Source: Phocoena phocoena (Eukaryota > Chordata > Mammalia > Artiodactyla > Phocoenidae). Taken from it: DNA of 64,000 bases. The stretch lies in contig NC_089228.1 of assembly GCF_963924675.1 (NCBI RefSeq), forward strand, positions 89,558,894-89,622,893, read 5' to 3'. Position numbers and translations under genes: made by a program. The notes beneath the pieces were generated by a model. That model was not told the origin of the DNA, made no database searches, and saw nothing but the letters and a program-made list of their open reading frames with translations. The stretch's first letter is position 1. The number at the start of each line of letters is the position of its first letter. This document shows positions 1-11,400 of this stretch, in pieces.

Positions 1-679
1 ACTGCCAGTGAGCAGAGCTATGTCACCCTTGCTTGGCTTGCTTCCCCCGGTCAGGCCCAGGTTTCTGAGCAGCCTCCCGACTCTGCTCACCCTGCTTCCT
101 ACTGTCTTTGGTGGCTTCATGTCAATCAATTCACTATCAGACACTCTTTTACCCATCATTACCCATATTAGTCTTCTCATTGCTAATAGTGTGTTTCTAA
201 GGCCTGGGTTTACTTTCCCTCAGCTTCTTTGTTTTTTTTTTTAAAAAATACATCTTTCTCTTCACTTTATTACTCAAGCCTCTATATCCTGATCTTGATC
301 CAACTCAAGTCAGCAAATATTATTTACCAATAACTGTGCTTGTGTTACTCCATTTACTTCCTTTTTCTTTTCACTGCCTTTAATTCTGTCTCTTTCAGTT
401 TCCTTTATGGAGGGAATCCCAACTTTGAATACACAACTTTTTAATACTTGAAGTAAAATTCTCCTAGTTGTTGAAGATATATTGGAAAATAAATCTTCAT
501 GTATTAGAACTTTGTGTGAGAGCAAATTCCAGTCGGGAAGAGGTTACACACACCTGTTTCTTCTATCTATATGTCTGTAGTTGGTAAATTGTATATAGTT
601 TATTCCATATAATGGGTTCATTAGTCTCAGTTCATCTTTTTGTTGCATTTATAAAGTCCTGAGTTTTGAAGTAATTCTT
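1..679. other. Unclassified non-coding flank
   Basis: AT-rich DNA with no recognisable gene or repeat family. Open frames on both strands are short and of random composition. A T-run at 233-242 is the only low-complexity feature before the first SINE. Confidence 0.5.
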
Positions 680-690
680 TATATACTTTC

Positions 691-692
<2 letters not shown>

Positions 693-721
<29 letters not shown>

Positions 722-912
722 CGTTACGCGGGCCTCTCACTGTTGTGGCCTCTCCCGTTGCGGAGGACAGGCTCCGGACGCGCAGGCTCAGCGGCCATGG
801 CTCACGGGCCCAGCCGCTCCGCGGCATGTGGGATCTTCCCAGACCGGGGCACGAACCCGTGTCCCCTGCATTGGCAGGCGGACTCTCAACCACTGCGCCA
901 CCAGGGAAGCCC
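693..912 (-). mobile_element. CHR-type tRNA-derived SINE, full length
   Basis: The copy is in reverse orientation: a poly-T tract (the A-tail), then the conserved body, ending in the complement of the 5' start GGGCTTCCCTGGTGG. It is flanked by a perfect 13-bp target-site duplication, TATATACTTTCTT, at 680-692 and 913-925, the hallmark of L1-mediated insertion. The body retains most CpG sites, so the copy is young. Frames of 60-97 codons inside it are not genes; the same peptides recur in every SINE copy of this window. Confidence 0.95.
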
Positions 913-925
913 TATATACTTTCTT

Positions 926-1450
926 AAAATTTATTTTTTATTTTTAAAAAATCTCCACTGGTATATAGTTGATGTACAATGTTGTGTTACTTTCTGCCAC
1001 ACGGCAAAGTGAATCAGTTATACATACACATAAATCCCCTGTTTTTCAGATTCTTTTCCCAGATAGGTCATTACAGAGTATCGAGAAGAGTTCCCTGTGC
1101 TATACAGTAGGTCCTTATTATCTATATAATATATTATCTATTTTATATATAGTAGTGTTGATCCCAGTCTCCCATTTATCCCTCCCCCACTTCCTCCCTG
1201 GGAACCATAAGATTGGTTTCTACATCTGTAACTCTATTTCTGTTTTTTAAGTAAGTTCATTTGTACCATTTTTCAGATTCCACATATAAGTGATATCATG
1301 CAATATTTGTCCTTCTCTGTGTGACTTACTTCACTCAGTATGACAGTCTCTAGGTCCATCCATGTTGCTGCAAATGGCATTATTTCATTCTTTTTAATGG
1401 ATGAGTAATATTCCATTGTATATATGTACCACATCTTCTTTTTCCACTAT
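926..1450 (-). mobile_element. L1 3' end fragment (3'UTR and ORF2 end)
   Basis: Reverse-oriented L1 3' segment. It carries the characteristic order of motifs seen in five other minus-strand copies here: the 'gtatatagttgatgtacaat' start, 'ctatacagtaggtcctt', 'ggtccatccatgttgctgc' and the 'gagtaatattccattgtat' block. It stops at 'taccacatcttc', so it is 5' truncated. No coding potential. Confidence 0.9.
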
Positions 1451-1999
1451 ACTTTTAAGAGAGGTACCTGAATCAGATAGCTCTATCAACATTTATGGTC
1501 TCTAATTGGTTGCTGAAGGTGGTTAAATCAGTCAAGAACTTTAGACTAATGCCCAAAGAGGGTTTATTCTCATGTGGGCGTGGCTTCTTATACTTTCATG
1601 CCTCTTAAAGTGAAAATAATAATACCTCATGTATGGAAGATAAAGGGTTAATTGAATGCCAATAAACCTCTTTGAATATGTTACTATGTAACTAGAGAAA
1701 AACATGTTTTAAATAATTTATCGTATAATCATAACCCATGGGAAGGCAAGGATCCATAGATAAATACTATGTTTTAAGACATTTACCTAATTTCATTGTC
1801 TCTCATTCTTTTCAGAGAAAGTGTTAGAAGTCTGAGTCAATTTCTATAAAATGGTACCTATTTGTTAAATAGTTATCTTCTTGGAAGACATTCTAGGTCT
1901 TCTGCAGAAGCAGAACAGAGAGGATTGAGGAAAAAGGGGAAGGGTCCACAACCTCAATCTTCTATTTAAAAATCACATTTACATTCATTCATTAATTCA
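1451..1999. other. Unclassified non-coding stretch
   Basis: No gene or confidently named repeat was recognised in this AT-rich stretch. Confidence 0.4.
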
Positions 2000-2200
2000 C
2001 CAGTCATTTATCGAGCATATATGTGTCAAATCCCATGCTTTGAGCTGAGGACTCAAAGATGAATAACATAAAGCAATGCCCTTGAAAAGTTGCCTGTCTA
2101 CTGGGGGAAGGGGGCAGACCTGTAAATGAATAATTATAGCACAGGGAGGTAAGTACTAACAGACAAATGCATCCAGTGTTGTGAGAAGAGGAAGGAGTGA
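2000..2200 (-). mobile_element. Ancient L2-like LINE fragment
   Basis: Resembles the reverse complement of the L2 3' end: a TCATTCATTAATTCA start, then degenerate 'fall-off' motifs (tttatcgagcatatatgtgtc, a 'ctactgggggaag' block) and a 'gtaaatgaataattata' stretch. It is highly diverged. The assignment is from memory of the family, not from alignment. Confidence 0.55.
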
Positions 2201-3090
2201 ATGACTAATTGCTCGGTGGGGGGTCAGCAACATCTTTATTCATTTAAGGGATTAATGGTTCATTGAGAAGGTAGGGACCTAGAGAAGGGCACTTCCGGAA
2301 GACGAAACACATGCAAAGACTACTGAGGTCTGAAAGAGTGTGGAATGTTCAGAGAGTGGAGGGGAGCTCAGTGAGACACGTGGGTAGGATTGTGTATGAG
2401 GAAAACCTGGGAGTGAAGCTGGAAAGGTAAATAACAGATTGCAGAAGACCCTGTGTTTCATGCTGAGGATTTCACGCTCTCCCTTGGAAAGAATGATTTA
2501 CTGATATTAAATGGAGAAATGATTTGCTCAGAATCCAATAAGAAACTGTAGAAATACTTAGTGAATAGGACACAGAAACTACAGAGATGATTGAGTAATT
2601 GCCCTTCAGAGTAGCTCTTTGGGAATGTTCATTTAAAAAAGGAATTTTTGTCCAGATAAGGTTGAGAAAAACTGCACATTCAGTTCCCTCTCAGAGAAAC
2701 ATTATTTACCAGAATTTATTAGTGGCTCTGTGAAGACCAGCATAAAAGATATTTGTTTAACTTAAGTCGGTATTTTTATGTGGCCATAATATAGATTTGA
2801 CAGATGAAATTCTGGACATCCAGTTTAAAGTTGAATTTTTAGATAAACCACGAATTAAAAGATAGTGCCTGGAACACACTATGTGAAATTAATAATAGAA
2901 TTCTGAGGAACACTTGGACAGCTCTTTAAACTTCAAAGATATTGCTAATGAGACAACACAGCAAAGATATTTTCTGTGGTGCTAATGAGACAAGAAAAGG
3001 ATGCCACTCACCAGAACTCCACGCATCCTTAAGAGCTCTGTTTGATGGAATTTAAAACTCTTTATAATAATTGTGGTAGGTACTGATTCT
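2201..3090. other. Unclassified stretch with a local direct duplication
   Basis: No gene recognised. CAAAGATATT (2934-2943, 2962-2971) and GCTAATGAGACAA (2944-2956, 2981-2993) each occur twice in the same order, indicating an old local duplication of about 30-37 bp. Confidence 0.5.
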
Positions 3091-3094
3091 TGTT

Positions 3095-4860
3095 ATCTTT
3101 TTTGTGTGTAATAAGAACTTTAAAGTCTCCTCTTTCAGTAACATTCAAATATACAATACAGTATTATTAACTACAGTCACCATGCACCATGTTACACATT
3201 ACATCCTCATGACATTTATTTTATAACTGAAAGTCTGTACCTTTCGACCACCTTCACCCACTTCTGCTCCCTTCCCCAATTTGTTCTCTGTATCTATGAG
3301 TTTGGTTTTTTGTTTCCACATATAAGCAGGATCATGTGGTATTTACTTTTCTCTGTCTGACTTATTTCACTTAGCATAATGCCGTCAAGGTCCATCCATG
3401 TTGTTGCAGATGGCAAGATTTCCTTCTTTTTGTGGCTGAATAATGCTCCATTGTATATATATGCCATGTTTTCTTCATCCATTCATCCGTCAGTGGACAC
3501 TTAAATTGCTTCCATGTCTTGGCTGTTGTAACTACAGTTGACCCTTGAACAACATGGGTTTGAACTGCACAGATCCACTTGTACTGGACTTTTTTCAACA
3601 GATATGTACTATAGTACTGCATGATCAGCAGATACCTGAATCTGCCATTGCAGAACCTTGGATGTGGAGGGTTGGCTATAAAGTTGTAATGTAAATTTTT
3701 GACTGAGTAGGGGCCAGCGCCCCTAACCCTCAGGTAGCTCAAGGGTCAACTGTAATGCTGCAATGAACATGGGGATACATAATCTTTTCAAGTTAATGTT
3801 TTTGTTTTCTTTGGCTAAATACCCATAAATGGGATTGCTGGATCATATGGTAGTTCTATTTTTAATTTTGTGAGGAACCTCCATACTGCTTTCCCAGGTG
3901 GCTGCACCAATTTAATTCCCACCAACCGTGCACAAAATTTCCCTTTTCTCCACATCCTTAGCAACACTTGTTATTTCTTTTTGATTTTAGCCTTCTAACA
4001 GGTGTAAGGTGATATCTCAGTGTGGTTTTGATTTGCATTTCTCTGATGACTGGTGATTTTGAGCATCTTTTCATGCACCTGTTGCTCATCTACATGTCTG
4101 CTTTGGAAAAATGTCTATTCACTTAAGAACAACCCATTTTGTTGAAAGTTTTTATCATAAACACATGTTGAATTTTGTCAAATGTTTTTTCTGCATCTGT
4201 TGAGATGATCATATGATTTTTATCCTTCATTTTGTTAATGTGTTATATCACGTTGATTGATTTGTAGATGTCAAAGCATCCTTGCATCTCTGGGATAAAT
4301 CCCACTTGATCATGGTGTATAATCCTTTTTAATGTATTATTAATTTTGGCTTGCCAAGATTTTGTTGAGAATTTTTGCATCTATGGTCATTAGGAATATT
4401 GGCCTGTAATTTTCTTTTCTTGTGGTGTGCTTGTCTGGTTTTGATAACAGAGTAATACTGGCCTTGTAAAATGAGTTCAATTTCTTGAGAAAGATTGGTA
4501 TTAATTTTTCTTTAAATATTAGGTAGAATTCTCCAGTGAAGCTATCTGCTTCTGGACTTTTTTTGGGGGGGGGGGAGAATTTTGATTACTGATTCAATCT
4601 CCTTACTAGTAATTGTCTGTTCAGATTTTCTGTTTCCTCATGATTCAGTCTTGGTAGGTCGTATATTTCTAGGAGTTTATCCTTTTCTTCTAGGTTGTCC
4701 AATTTGTTGGCATGTAGCTATTCATGGTAGTCTCTTATCGTCCTTTGTACTTTTGTGGTATTAGTTGTAATGTCCCCTCTTTCATTTATGATTTTATTTA
4801 TTTGAATTCTCTCTTTTTCTTGGTGAGTCTAGCTTCTTGGCAATTTTGTTTATCTTTTCA
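3095..4860 (-). mobile_element. L1 fragment, 3'UTR through part of ORF2, internally deleted
   Basis: Reverse-oriented L1. From left to right it shows the 3'UTR ('ttcaaatatacaatacagtattatta'-type block), the ORF2 C-terminal part and, after a jump near 4110, the reverse-transcriptase region ('gttgattgatttgtagatg', 'gggataaatcccacttgatcatgg'). The reading frames are broken throughout. A Tigger-like DNA element is inserted at 3535-3752. A run of about eleven Gs lies near 4566-4576. Confidence 0.88.
3535..3752. mobile_element. Tigger-like (Tc1/mariner) non-autonomous DNA element
   Basis: The element begins CAGTTGACCCTTGAACAAC and ends GAGCTCAAGGGTCAACTG-like sequence, so it has inverted ends, and it is flanked by TA (3533-3534 and 3753-3754), the Tc1/mariner target. 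It interrupts the L1 sequence 'gttgtaa...atgctgcaatgaac', which reads through cleanly once it is removed. It is too short to encode a transposase. The subfamily (MER2/MER28 group) is uncertain. Confidence 0.88.
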
Positions 4861-5034
4861 AAACAAAAAACAAAAAAATTTATTATCTTTAACTTAAAGT
4901 ATCTTTTGTATTTTACATTTTTTTCATTTTGTAGTAACTATATGCTACTATAAATAAAAGGTGTCCTTCCTGTAATTGATTTAAAAAGTATTCTCCTTCC
5001 AGTGATAGGGTTTAACTAATAAATTAATATAATT
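4861..5034. other. Unclassified AT-rich spacer
   Basis: Starts with an A-rich tract at the end of the L1; nothing else recognised. Confidence 0.4.
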
Positions 5035-5160
5035 ATCCAACACACATCTGTTGAGAGGCTACCATGTACTAGACACAGAGGATACAGAAATGTACAAGGA
5101 AGGTATGTTCTCTGCCCTTTGCAGCATTTACAGTACAGTGAACAGCCTAAGCCAAGCTGT
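5035..5160 (-). mobile_element. Ancient L2-like fragment
   Basis: Degenerate match to the reversed L2 3' end ('ctgttgagaggctaccatgt', 'agacacagaggatacagaa', 'tctctgccctttgcagc'). Weak, recognised by motif order only. Confidence 0.5.
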
Positions 5161-5164
5161 GGTC

Positions 5165-5795
5165 CTCTAAACTGAGCTTAGCATAGTAGCTTCTACATGG
5201 TCTGGCTCCAGATCATGCAACATTCTGCAACCTGCCTTTTTCTCTAGCCACGTTTGTAGTTCCCAGGACACACCAAGATTTTGTACCTCCATGCTTTTGC
5301 ATGTAGTAAGGCCTCTCCCCAGAATGCCCTTACTCTCTTCCTCCCTCCTCATCTTCTCCATGTCATACTTGGCCTTTAATATTCAGTTTAGGGACTTCCC
5401 TGGTGGTCCAGTGGTTAAAACTCCGAGCTCCCAATGCAGGGGGCACGGGTTTGATCCCTGGTCGGGAAACTTAAGATCCTGCATGCCACGTGGCACAGAC
5501 TAAAAAAAAGAAAAAAAAAAAAAGATTCAGTTTAAACATGAATCTTGGAAGCATTTCCTGATAACACCTCCTCCAGTCTGATTGGATGCCCTTTTTTTTT
5601 GTACTCCAAATATTCTTCCCGACCCAAATATAATTCTACCATAACATTCACCGAATAAACTTGCTGCAATTGCTGGTTTACCTGAGCCTTTCCTCCACAT
5701 TAAATTAATAGCTACCTGAGACCAAGGACTGTGTCTTCCTACAGTCTTACCACCTAGCACCACCCCGGTTAGACATTCGTGCTTGTTGAATGATA
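5165..5795 (+). mobile_element. L2-like LINE 3' end, split by a SINE
   Basis: Forward L2 3' motifs flank the SINE at 5391-5524: 'ccccagaatgcccttact', 'tggcctttaatattcag', then 'gacacctcctccagtct'-like sequence and 'gctacctgagaccaaggac...cttgttgaatgata'. It is moderately diverged, and the part right of the SINE continues the part left of it. Confidence 0.65.
5391..5524 (+). mobile_element. Older CHR-1/Bov-tA-like tRNA-derived SINE
   Basis: Starts GGGACTTCCCTGGTGGTCCAG and carries the tRNA-like box B 'gggtttgatccctggt', ending in an A-rich tail. The 10-bp direct repeat ATTCAGTTTA flanks it at 5381-5390 and 5525-5534. It is shorter than, and distinct from, the ten CHR-2-like copies in this window. 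Confidence 0.92.
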
Positions 5796-8700
5796 CATTG
5801 GGGGTCAATATCTGTCAGTCTTATATCAATAGACTCTCCTCCATTCTCTCCTGCTATCATCACGATACTGAATTATTCTGAAATGAATTATCAGTAAGAA
5901 AATATCATTACTTTCCATCTTGTGAACTATAGCACACTAAGTTGAAAGACAAAAAAGAAAAGCTGTTAAGTACCCTCTGAAGAAGAATTTTAAACAGTGC
6001 TACTTTTTGATTACTAAGAACTGTCACCAAAGTCATGTCCGAGGTGGTTAGGAGGGGACAGCTTGACCCACAAAGGTTCTTTGTCAAAGAGGCTGATTTA
6101 TATGCAGTCACTATGATTCTGTAAATGACAGCTGTGGTCCCAAACCAAGGAACAATCTTTACATCTCCTCAGAGTGGTAATATGGTTGGGCTTGTCTTGA
6201 TGGGTATGGTCACATCCCACACTCAGATAAGAATTGTTCTGAGTAGTATCACTTACAAATGCCAAATGCCAGAAGAGAGGTCAGAATTATCTCCTGTTAG
6301 AGGGCAATGAAATTATAATTTAGTTAATTATGACTTTATTGGACTAAGAGTTAAGAATGAACATGTAGGCATACCTTTTCTACGTCTCGTTCTTCTATTC
6401 CATTTCTGTATATTCATTTCTCCTGATCCCATTTTCACCACCCAACCAAGACAGGTGGATAGCCATGGTGGGGCCATGGTTTGAAGGCTGAAGCCCTTTC
6501 AATGATGAGAGTGGTTTCCACAGCAGGGAGATTATGCTTTGTCTCTTGCAGATCCAAACAGAAACATGCTTTCCCTTCGTCTCCTAGTCACACCCCTAAT
6601 CTTGAGTAGTTGTTTTGAAACCTCAAGACAAAAATTCAACTCAGCCATCTAAAATAGCCTGCATAGACCCTGGGAGGCTGGGCCTGAAGACCGAGGGGGT
6701 TTCTCTTTGATCATAATTTGTGGTGGTTGGACTGGGAAGGTAGGTGACGGCTGGGGAAGAAGTTCTGGAGGCACACACTATAGTGTTGATAGATGCCTGT
6801 ACAGTTTTTGCCCTAAGTTTTTGAGGTTCGGTTCAGTTTAAGGAAGATTTGTAGGGTGTGGTAGGACCAGATGCTAGAGATGTAACAGTTTGCAAGGTAG
6901 ATACAATCCCTGCCCTCATAGCACTTGTGGATAAGTAAATACAAGGAGATACAGACAAGTGTTATGATAAGGGACTTATAAGATGGTAAAAGACCATCCT
7001 GGAGGAGAGGATATTACACAGCCTGCTAATCAAAGAAAATGAATGAAACTGTCTGACCTTTCTGTATAAAAGGGTAGGTAGCTGGTTTGACTCATACCTC
7101 TCCAGTGAAAGAGCAATGTCAAGGATCGCGTTGGGCAACAGAAAGTCTATAGCCCAGATGTCCCTTCTCTTCTCAGCTTCTCCAAGGAACTAGTATGGGT
7201 CAATAGAGCCAGTGGTGGTAGAGTCAGTGATGGCTGGCAGGGGTCAGAGTGAGGAATGTCATTGGCAGGGGAATGAATGTCTGTGATGCTAGCTGTGACA
7301 GCCATGACTGTGTTCCAGCAGTCAGGGAGTAAATGCCAGTATGGCGTTATACTGACAAGGCAAGGCAATTAGCGGCCAAGAGACGCTGCCGAGAGACTGA
7401 AAGCAACACGGCACCCGAGGGCAAGGAAGAGCAGCCTGAACGATACCTGGGGTTTGTAAAAGGATTTACCTGAGGTACCTGTGCTCCTTTGGAAGGGGAG
7501 AAATGAGGGAGAATCTGTCCCTTTTCCTGAAGTCTTTGGATTGGGCTATGGGCGTTTGTTACTGGAAAGGGAATTAGCCTTATAGCGTTGGGTTTCATCT
7601 GGGTGGTGAGTGAACTTCTATCCCCTTCAGGACATTCTTTTACCACTATATATTGTGTGACCAAACCAGTAAGATGATGGAATATAATATCTATTTCAAA
7701 TAATTAATTAAATACACAAAGCCAAAATAATATGGTGTGGAAGCTTAAGAAAAGTAAAAAATATCCTATCCCCTTTTCACAAAGACTTTCAAAACATCTG
7801 GATTCATGGTCATTGGCAGTTTACAATGATGCTGTTCCCCAAGACTGCTGTTAGGACTAGAGCACAGGCAAGATCCTATGATAATGAGGTTCCCTGGCAA
7901 CTAAGTCCCTTAAACAGTGTTAGAGACAGACTGTAAAAGAGAATTCTGTACTCTGTCAGGATGCACTTAACAAGACTTTGGTGTCTATTTGGTATTTTTA
8001 TGAACAGCAAGGCAAGTGAGCATGGCACCAGGATAGTTACTATAGTAATAATAAGTGCAAATTTTGAGATCTACTGAACATTTTTTAGTATTAAAGATGT
8101 TTAAGTATTTTGGTAGTGCTCTCTCTTTAAAATAAACTAAAATACAGAAAATTCATTAATTTACTAAATAGTCAGACCTCACAAAGTCCTTTCATAAAGA
8201 CACTTAGGGAAAAAAGTGTCTAGAAATGTAAAGAAAAAGGGCAGCTGTCACTAGAATTACTTCTTGAAACCATAATCCAAACTTACAACTTCATTTGCTT
8301 TTACATTAAAAACTATAGCCCCACTTCTGGTATTGTTATGAATTATTGACATTAGGTTACAAATTATTCTAGGATGTAGAGCATAACAATCCCTTTAACA
8401 GAATGAAAAATTGACATGTATCAAAGAAACAATCCTTCACTACTGACCAAACTGCAAATCACTCGTCATAATAAAAACAATAAATAACCAACCTTTGATT
8501 GAAACCCCCAATATTCACAGGGCCCAGGCAAGAGCACAAACGGAAGCCCACAAGTCATAGGTTTAAACCAAGCTAACAACTTGCTAAACAAAATATGTTC
8601 TATCCACGTATATTGACTAATGTGCTTTCGTGATTGGAAGTCAAGGTCAAATTTGGAACTCCTAGACCACTTAGTGTTGAATGTCTGCCGTCCCCCGGCC

Positions 8701-10195
8701 ATCCCTCTTCTCTTCTCATCACTAGCTCCATCCTGTACTGTAGGGCCTTGTGGCATGAGGCACATGTGGACACCCTAGTCTTGCATACAAGCTCTGTCTA
8801 CCTTCTACCATCTCCCCGAACAGCTGTCCCGCAGGGCTAGGAGTGGATATTCTAACTGTTCTGTCTGCCTTTGGGCCAGACCCAGAGAAGAGACCAGTGC
8901 AGGACATGAAAAAGGGCTCAGGGTCATTTGGGAAGGGAATTCCAAGGTTTTGGGTGCCTGTAGTGTCATCTAGGGAGAGGTTACGAGCTCCAGATTGGTG
9001 TGTCCTTTTGGCCATGAAGGGAGGGCATGGGCCGAGAAGAGTGGGAGTCAGCATGCAGTCCAGGGAAGGAGCCTTTCTTGCCCACGTCATAGGGTGGGCA
9101 CTAGATAACTTCCTGGCACTTGCCTAAGGGCTGAAACCACCCTACTCCTATTTAGCAGTGTTCTATTCTTCCAGTGTGTCTCATTTATTTCCCTAAGATA
9201 ATTGCTTTTATAAGCTTCTGGACAAGCATGACGATATGCTATTATCCATGGGAAGACAGGACAGGAGAAGGCAAAGTGGCTTCTGGATAATACTGGAAGT
9301 TTGAGTTGCAGAGAGGATATTGAAAACAGGGAACTGAAACCATCCTCTTACCTTTCAGGATCCTTCTTCAAACAAGGCAAACTTTCTAAAACAAACAAGT
9401 GCATTGATTCTTTCTGTCAGTCAGACCTCCTTCCCCGTGGCACGTGTGCTACTTGCTCTCTGCCATCTCTTCCCTTTTAAAGGATGCCAGCAGGGCTAGC
9501 TGTGCTAGAGCATCCTCACCTCTCTCTGGTAGTCATCTCTTAGCTCTTGCCATCTGTATCTTTCTGTGTGACATCAACGATTTCTTTGTGGGTCAAGACC
9601 TGACCTGGTATGTACCTTTTCTCTGATGGAATGTCAATTCATCTTCCTTTGCTTAGCTCCTGTTAAGTGACTCATCTGGGGTGCAGTGGGAAGGCCAGCC
9701 ACACCTGAAAAAAAAATGTGCCTGTTGGATCCTAGAGATTTAATTGCTTTGTACTTCACCTGTGATTTTACCATTTCAACCAATGTGATCAGAGAGATGG
9801 GAATAAAGCTACGTGTTGACATTCCCTCATTTCATGTCGGGAACTAGAAAATGACAAGAAGAACAATCTTTTTTTCTGGTGGGAGGGCATCTCCCTTTCA
9901 CCTGTACTGTGTTCCTTAGTTCATTTCCTGCCAGGGCAATTTCAGGGTCAACCTATATTTTTAAAGTTGTGAATCATATCAGTGACTCAAAGCCAATTTG
10001 GGGAGAAAAAAAAGCTAAGCTGGCTGTTTATAAAGAATCAAGCCTAGTAGAGGATATGAATGATCATTCTTGGAACTTCTGGCAAACACCCACTAAAGTA
10101 TTATTCATTCCTTCATTCAGCAAAGATATGTTGAAGCAAAAATATGCTCAATGGATGGCGTCATATATAAAAGCAATTAAATATGCTTTTCTGAA
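5796..10195. other. Repeat-poor non-coding block
   Basis: About 4.4 kb with no gene and few recognisable repeats; part of 6890-7020 may be a very old L2 remnant. Short frames at 7147-7664 and 8466-9127 overlap on both strands and lack family resemblance, splice-site pairs or biased composition, so they are not called. Its low repeat content makes it a reasonable place to look for conserved regulatory DNA. Confidence 0.45.
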
Positions 10196-10210
10196 AGATG
10201 CATAGGTTTT

Positions 10211-10445
10211 TTTTTTACATCTTTATTGGAGTATCATTGCTTTACAATGGTGTGTCAGTTTCTGCTTTATAACAAAGTGAATCAGTTATACATATACATA
10301 TGTTCCCATATCTCTTCCCTCTTGCGTCTCCCTCCCTCCCACCCTCCCTGTCCCAGGCGGTCACAAAGCACCGAGCTGATCTCCCTGAGCTATGCAGCTG
10401 CTTCCCACTAGCTATCTACCTTACTTTGGTAGTGTATATATGTCC
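10211..10445 (-). mobile_element. Young 5'-truncated L1 insertion
   Basis: A 235-bp reverse-oriented L1 3'UTR (poly-T, 'catctttattggagtatcattgc', 'cggtcacaaagcaccgagc') bounded by a perfect 15-bp target-site duplication, AGATGCATAGGTTTT, at 10196-10210 and 10446-10460. The same 3'UTR subfamily occurs in the opposite orientation at 58461-58855. The intact duplication indicates recent retrotransposition. Confidence 0.95.
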
Positions 10446-10619
10446 AGATGCATAGGTTTTTAAAGTTGGATTCTTATTCTTCTCATGAGGGAAACAAAAT
10501 TTAGAAGTAGTGGTTACTATAAATTTGTCAACTGTGTTGTTGTTTAAAAAAAGAGAGGAATTATGGAGTTCCTCAACCCAGACATACTGTGATGATGAGT
10601 TGATACATTAAACATTTAT

Positions 10620-10800
10620 TTTCTAATCACAGAGCTGGGAGAGACCTCAAGGATTATGCACACAACTTTTCAATTTCACTAATGAGAAGAGGGAGTTCCA
10701 GAGAGGGTGAATGACTTCCTCAAGGTGGCACAGCTGGTCAGCCTGTGGCAGAGCTGGGCCCAGAAAGATCTTGCATCTGTCTGTGAGCAAGCTCCCTCTC
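10620..10800 (-). mobile_element. MIR SINE (ancient)
   Basis: Reverse MIR motif order: 'gagaagagggagttccagagagg', 'gaatgacttcctcaaggtggcacagctggtcag', 'ggcagagctgggcc'. Diverged, with no target duplication visible, as expected for this mammal-wide family. Confidence 0.8.
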
Positions 10801-10849
10801 CAGGAACAATCATGTATACTTTATTGTTTATTTATCATGAGAGCAAGGC

Positions 10850-11070
10850 GCTTTCTCTTATGCTGTATTACTTAATATTCATGTATCGTTGCAAAATAGG
10901 TATTACTCTCTTTACTTTAGAGAAAGGGAGAGCAAGTCTAAGAGAAAATGTTATTTAACCAACAATTTCCTGATTGGCTGGTGACAGAGCTAGGACTCGA
11001 GAAGGCAAGAATCTAATTCCCAAGGTCATATTCTTTTCATATTTCAGCACCGCTCTACCCTACATCATGC
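10850..11070 (-). mobile_element. MIR SINE (ancient, weaker match)
   Basis: Second degenerate reverse MIR: 'aaaataggtattactctctttactttagagaaaggg', then 'gctggtgacagagctaggactcgag' and a 'caccgctctaccctac' end. Recognised by motif order. Confidence 0.65.
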
Positions 11071-11164
11071 TGCCCGGGAGTGTCTTCTTATGGCTGTCGC
11101 CTTTTCTTATATACCCAAGACTGAATGGAGATGAATGAGATTCTGTCCCCAAACCGATATGTGT

Positions 11165-11400
11165 GTTTATTTGTTCATTCATTCTTTCATTCATTATTCT
11201 CCTTGTAAAGCATTGAGTTAGGTGCTATGGAAGATGAAAAGAAATGGGTAACATATAGACCTGCCCCTTAAGATATCCAGTGTCTGTAAGGGGACATAAG
11301 ACTTGTTCACAAATAACTATTGTATAAGGTAGAATGTATGAACAAATTAAAAGTGGTAGAAAGTATTACAGAAATTCCTGTGTTGGAGGAAAAATAGATA
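11165..11400 (-). mobile_element. Ancient L2-like fragment
   Basis: TTCATTCATTCTTTCATTCATT, then 'aaagcattgagttaggtgctatgg', 'gacctgccccttaagata' and a 'cacaaataactattgta' stretch follow the order of the reversed L2 3' end. Diverged. Confidence 0.5.

Noticed and set aside
693..912. tRNA gene suggested by A/B-box-like sequence in the SINE heads
   Set aside because: The sequence is the tRNA-derived head of a SINE with an A-tail and target duplication. No cloverleaf with intact anticodon and acceptor stems can be drawn.
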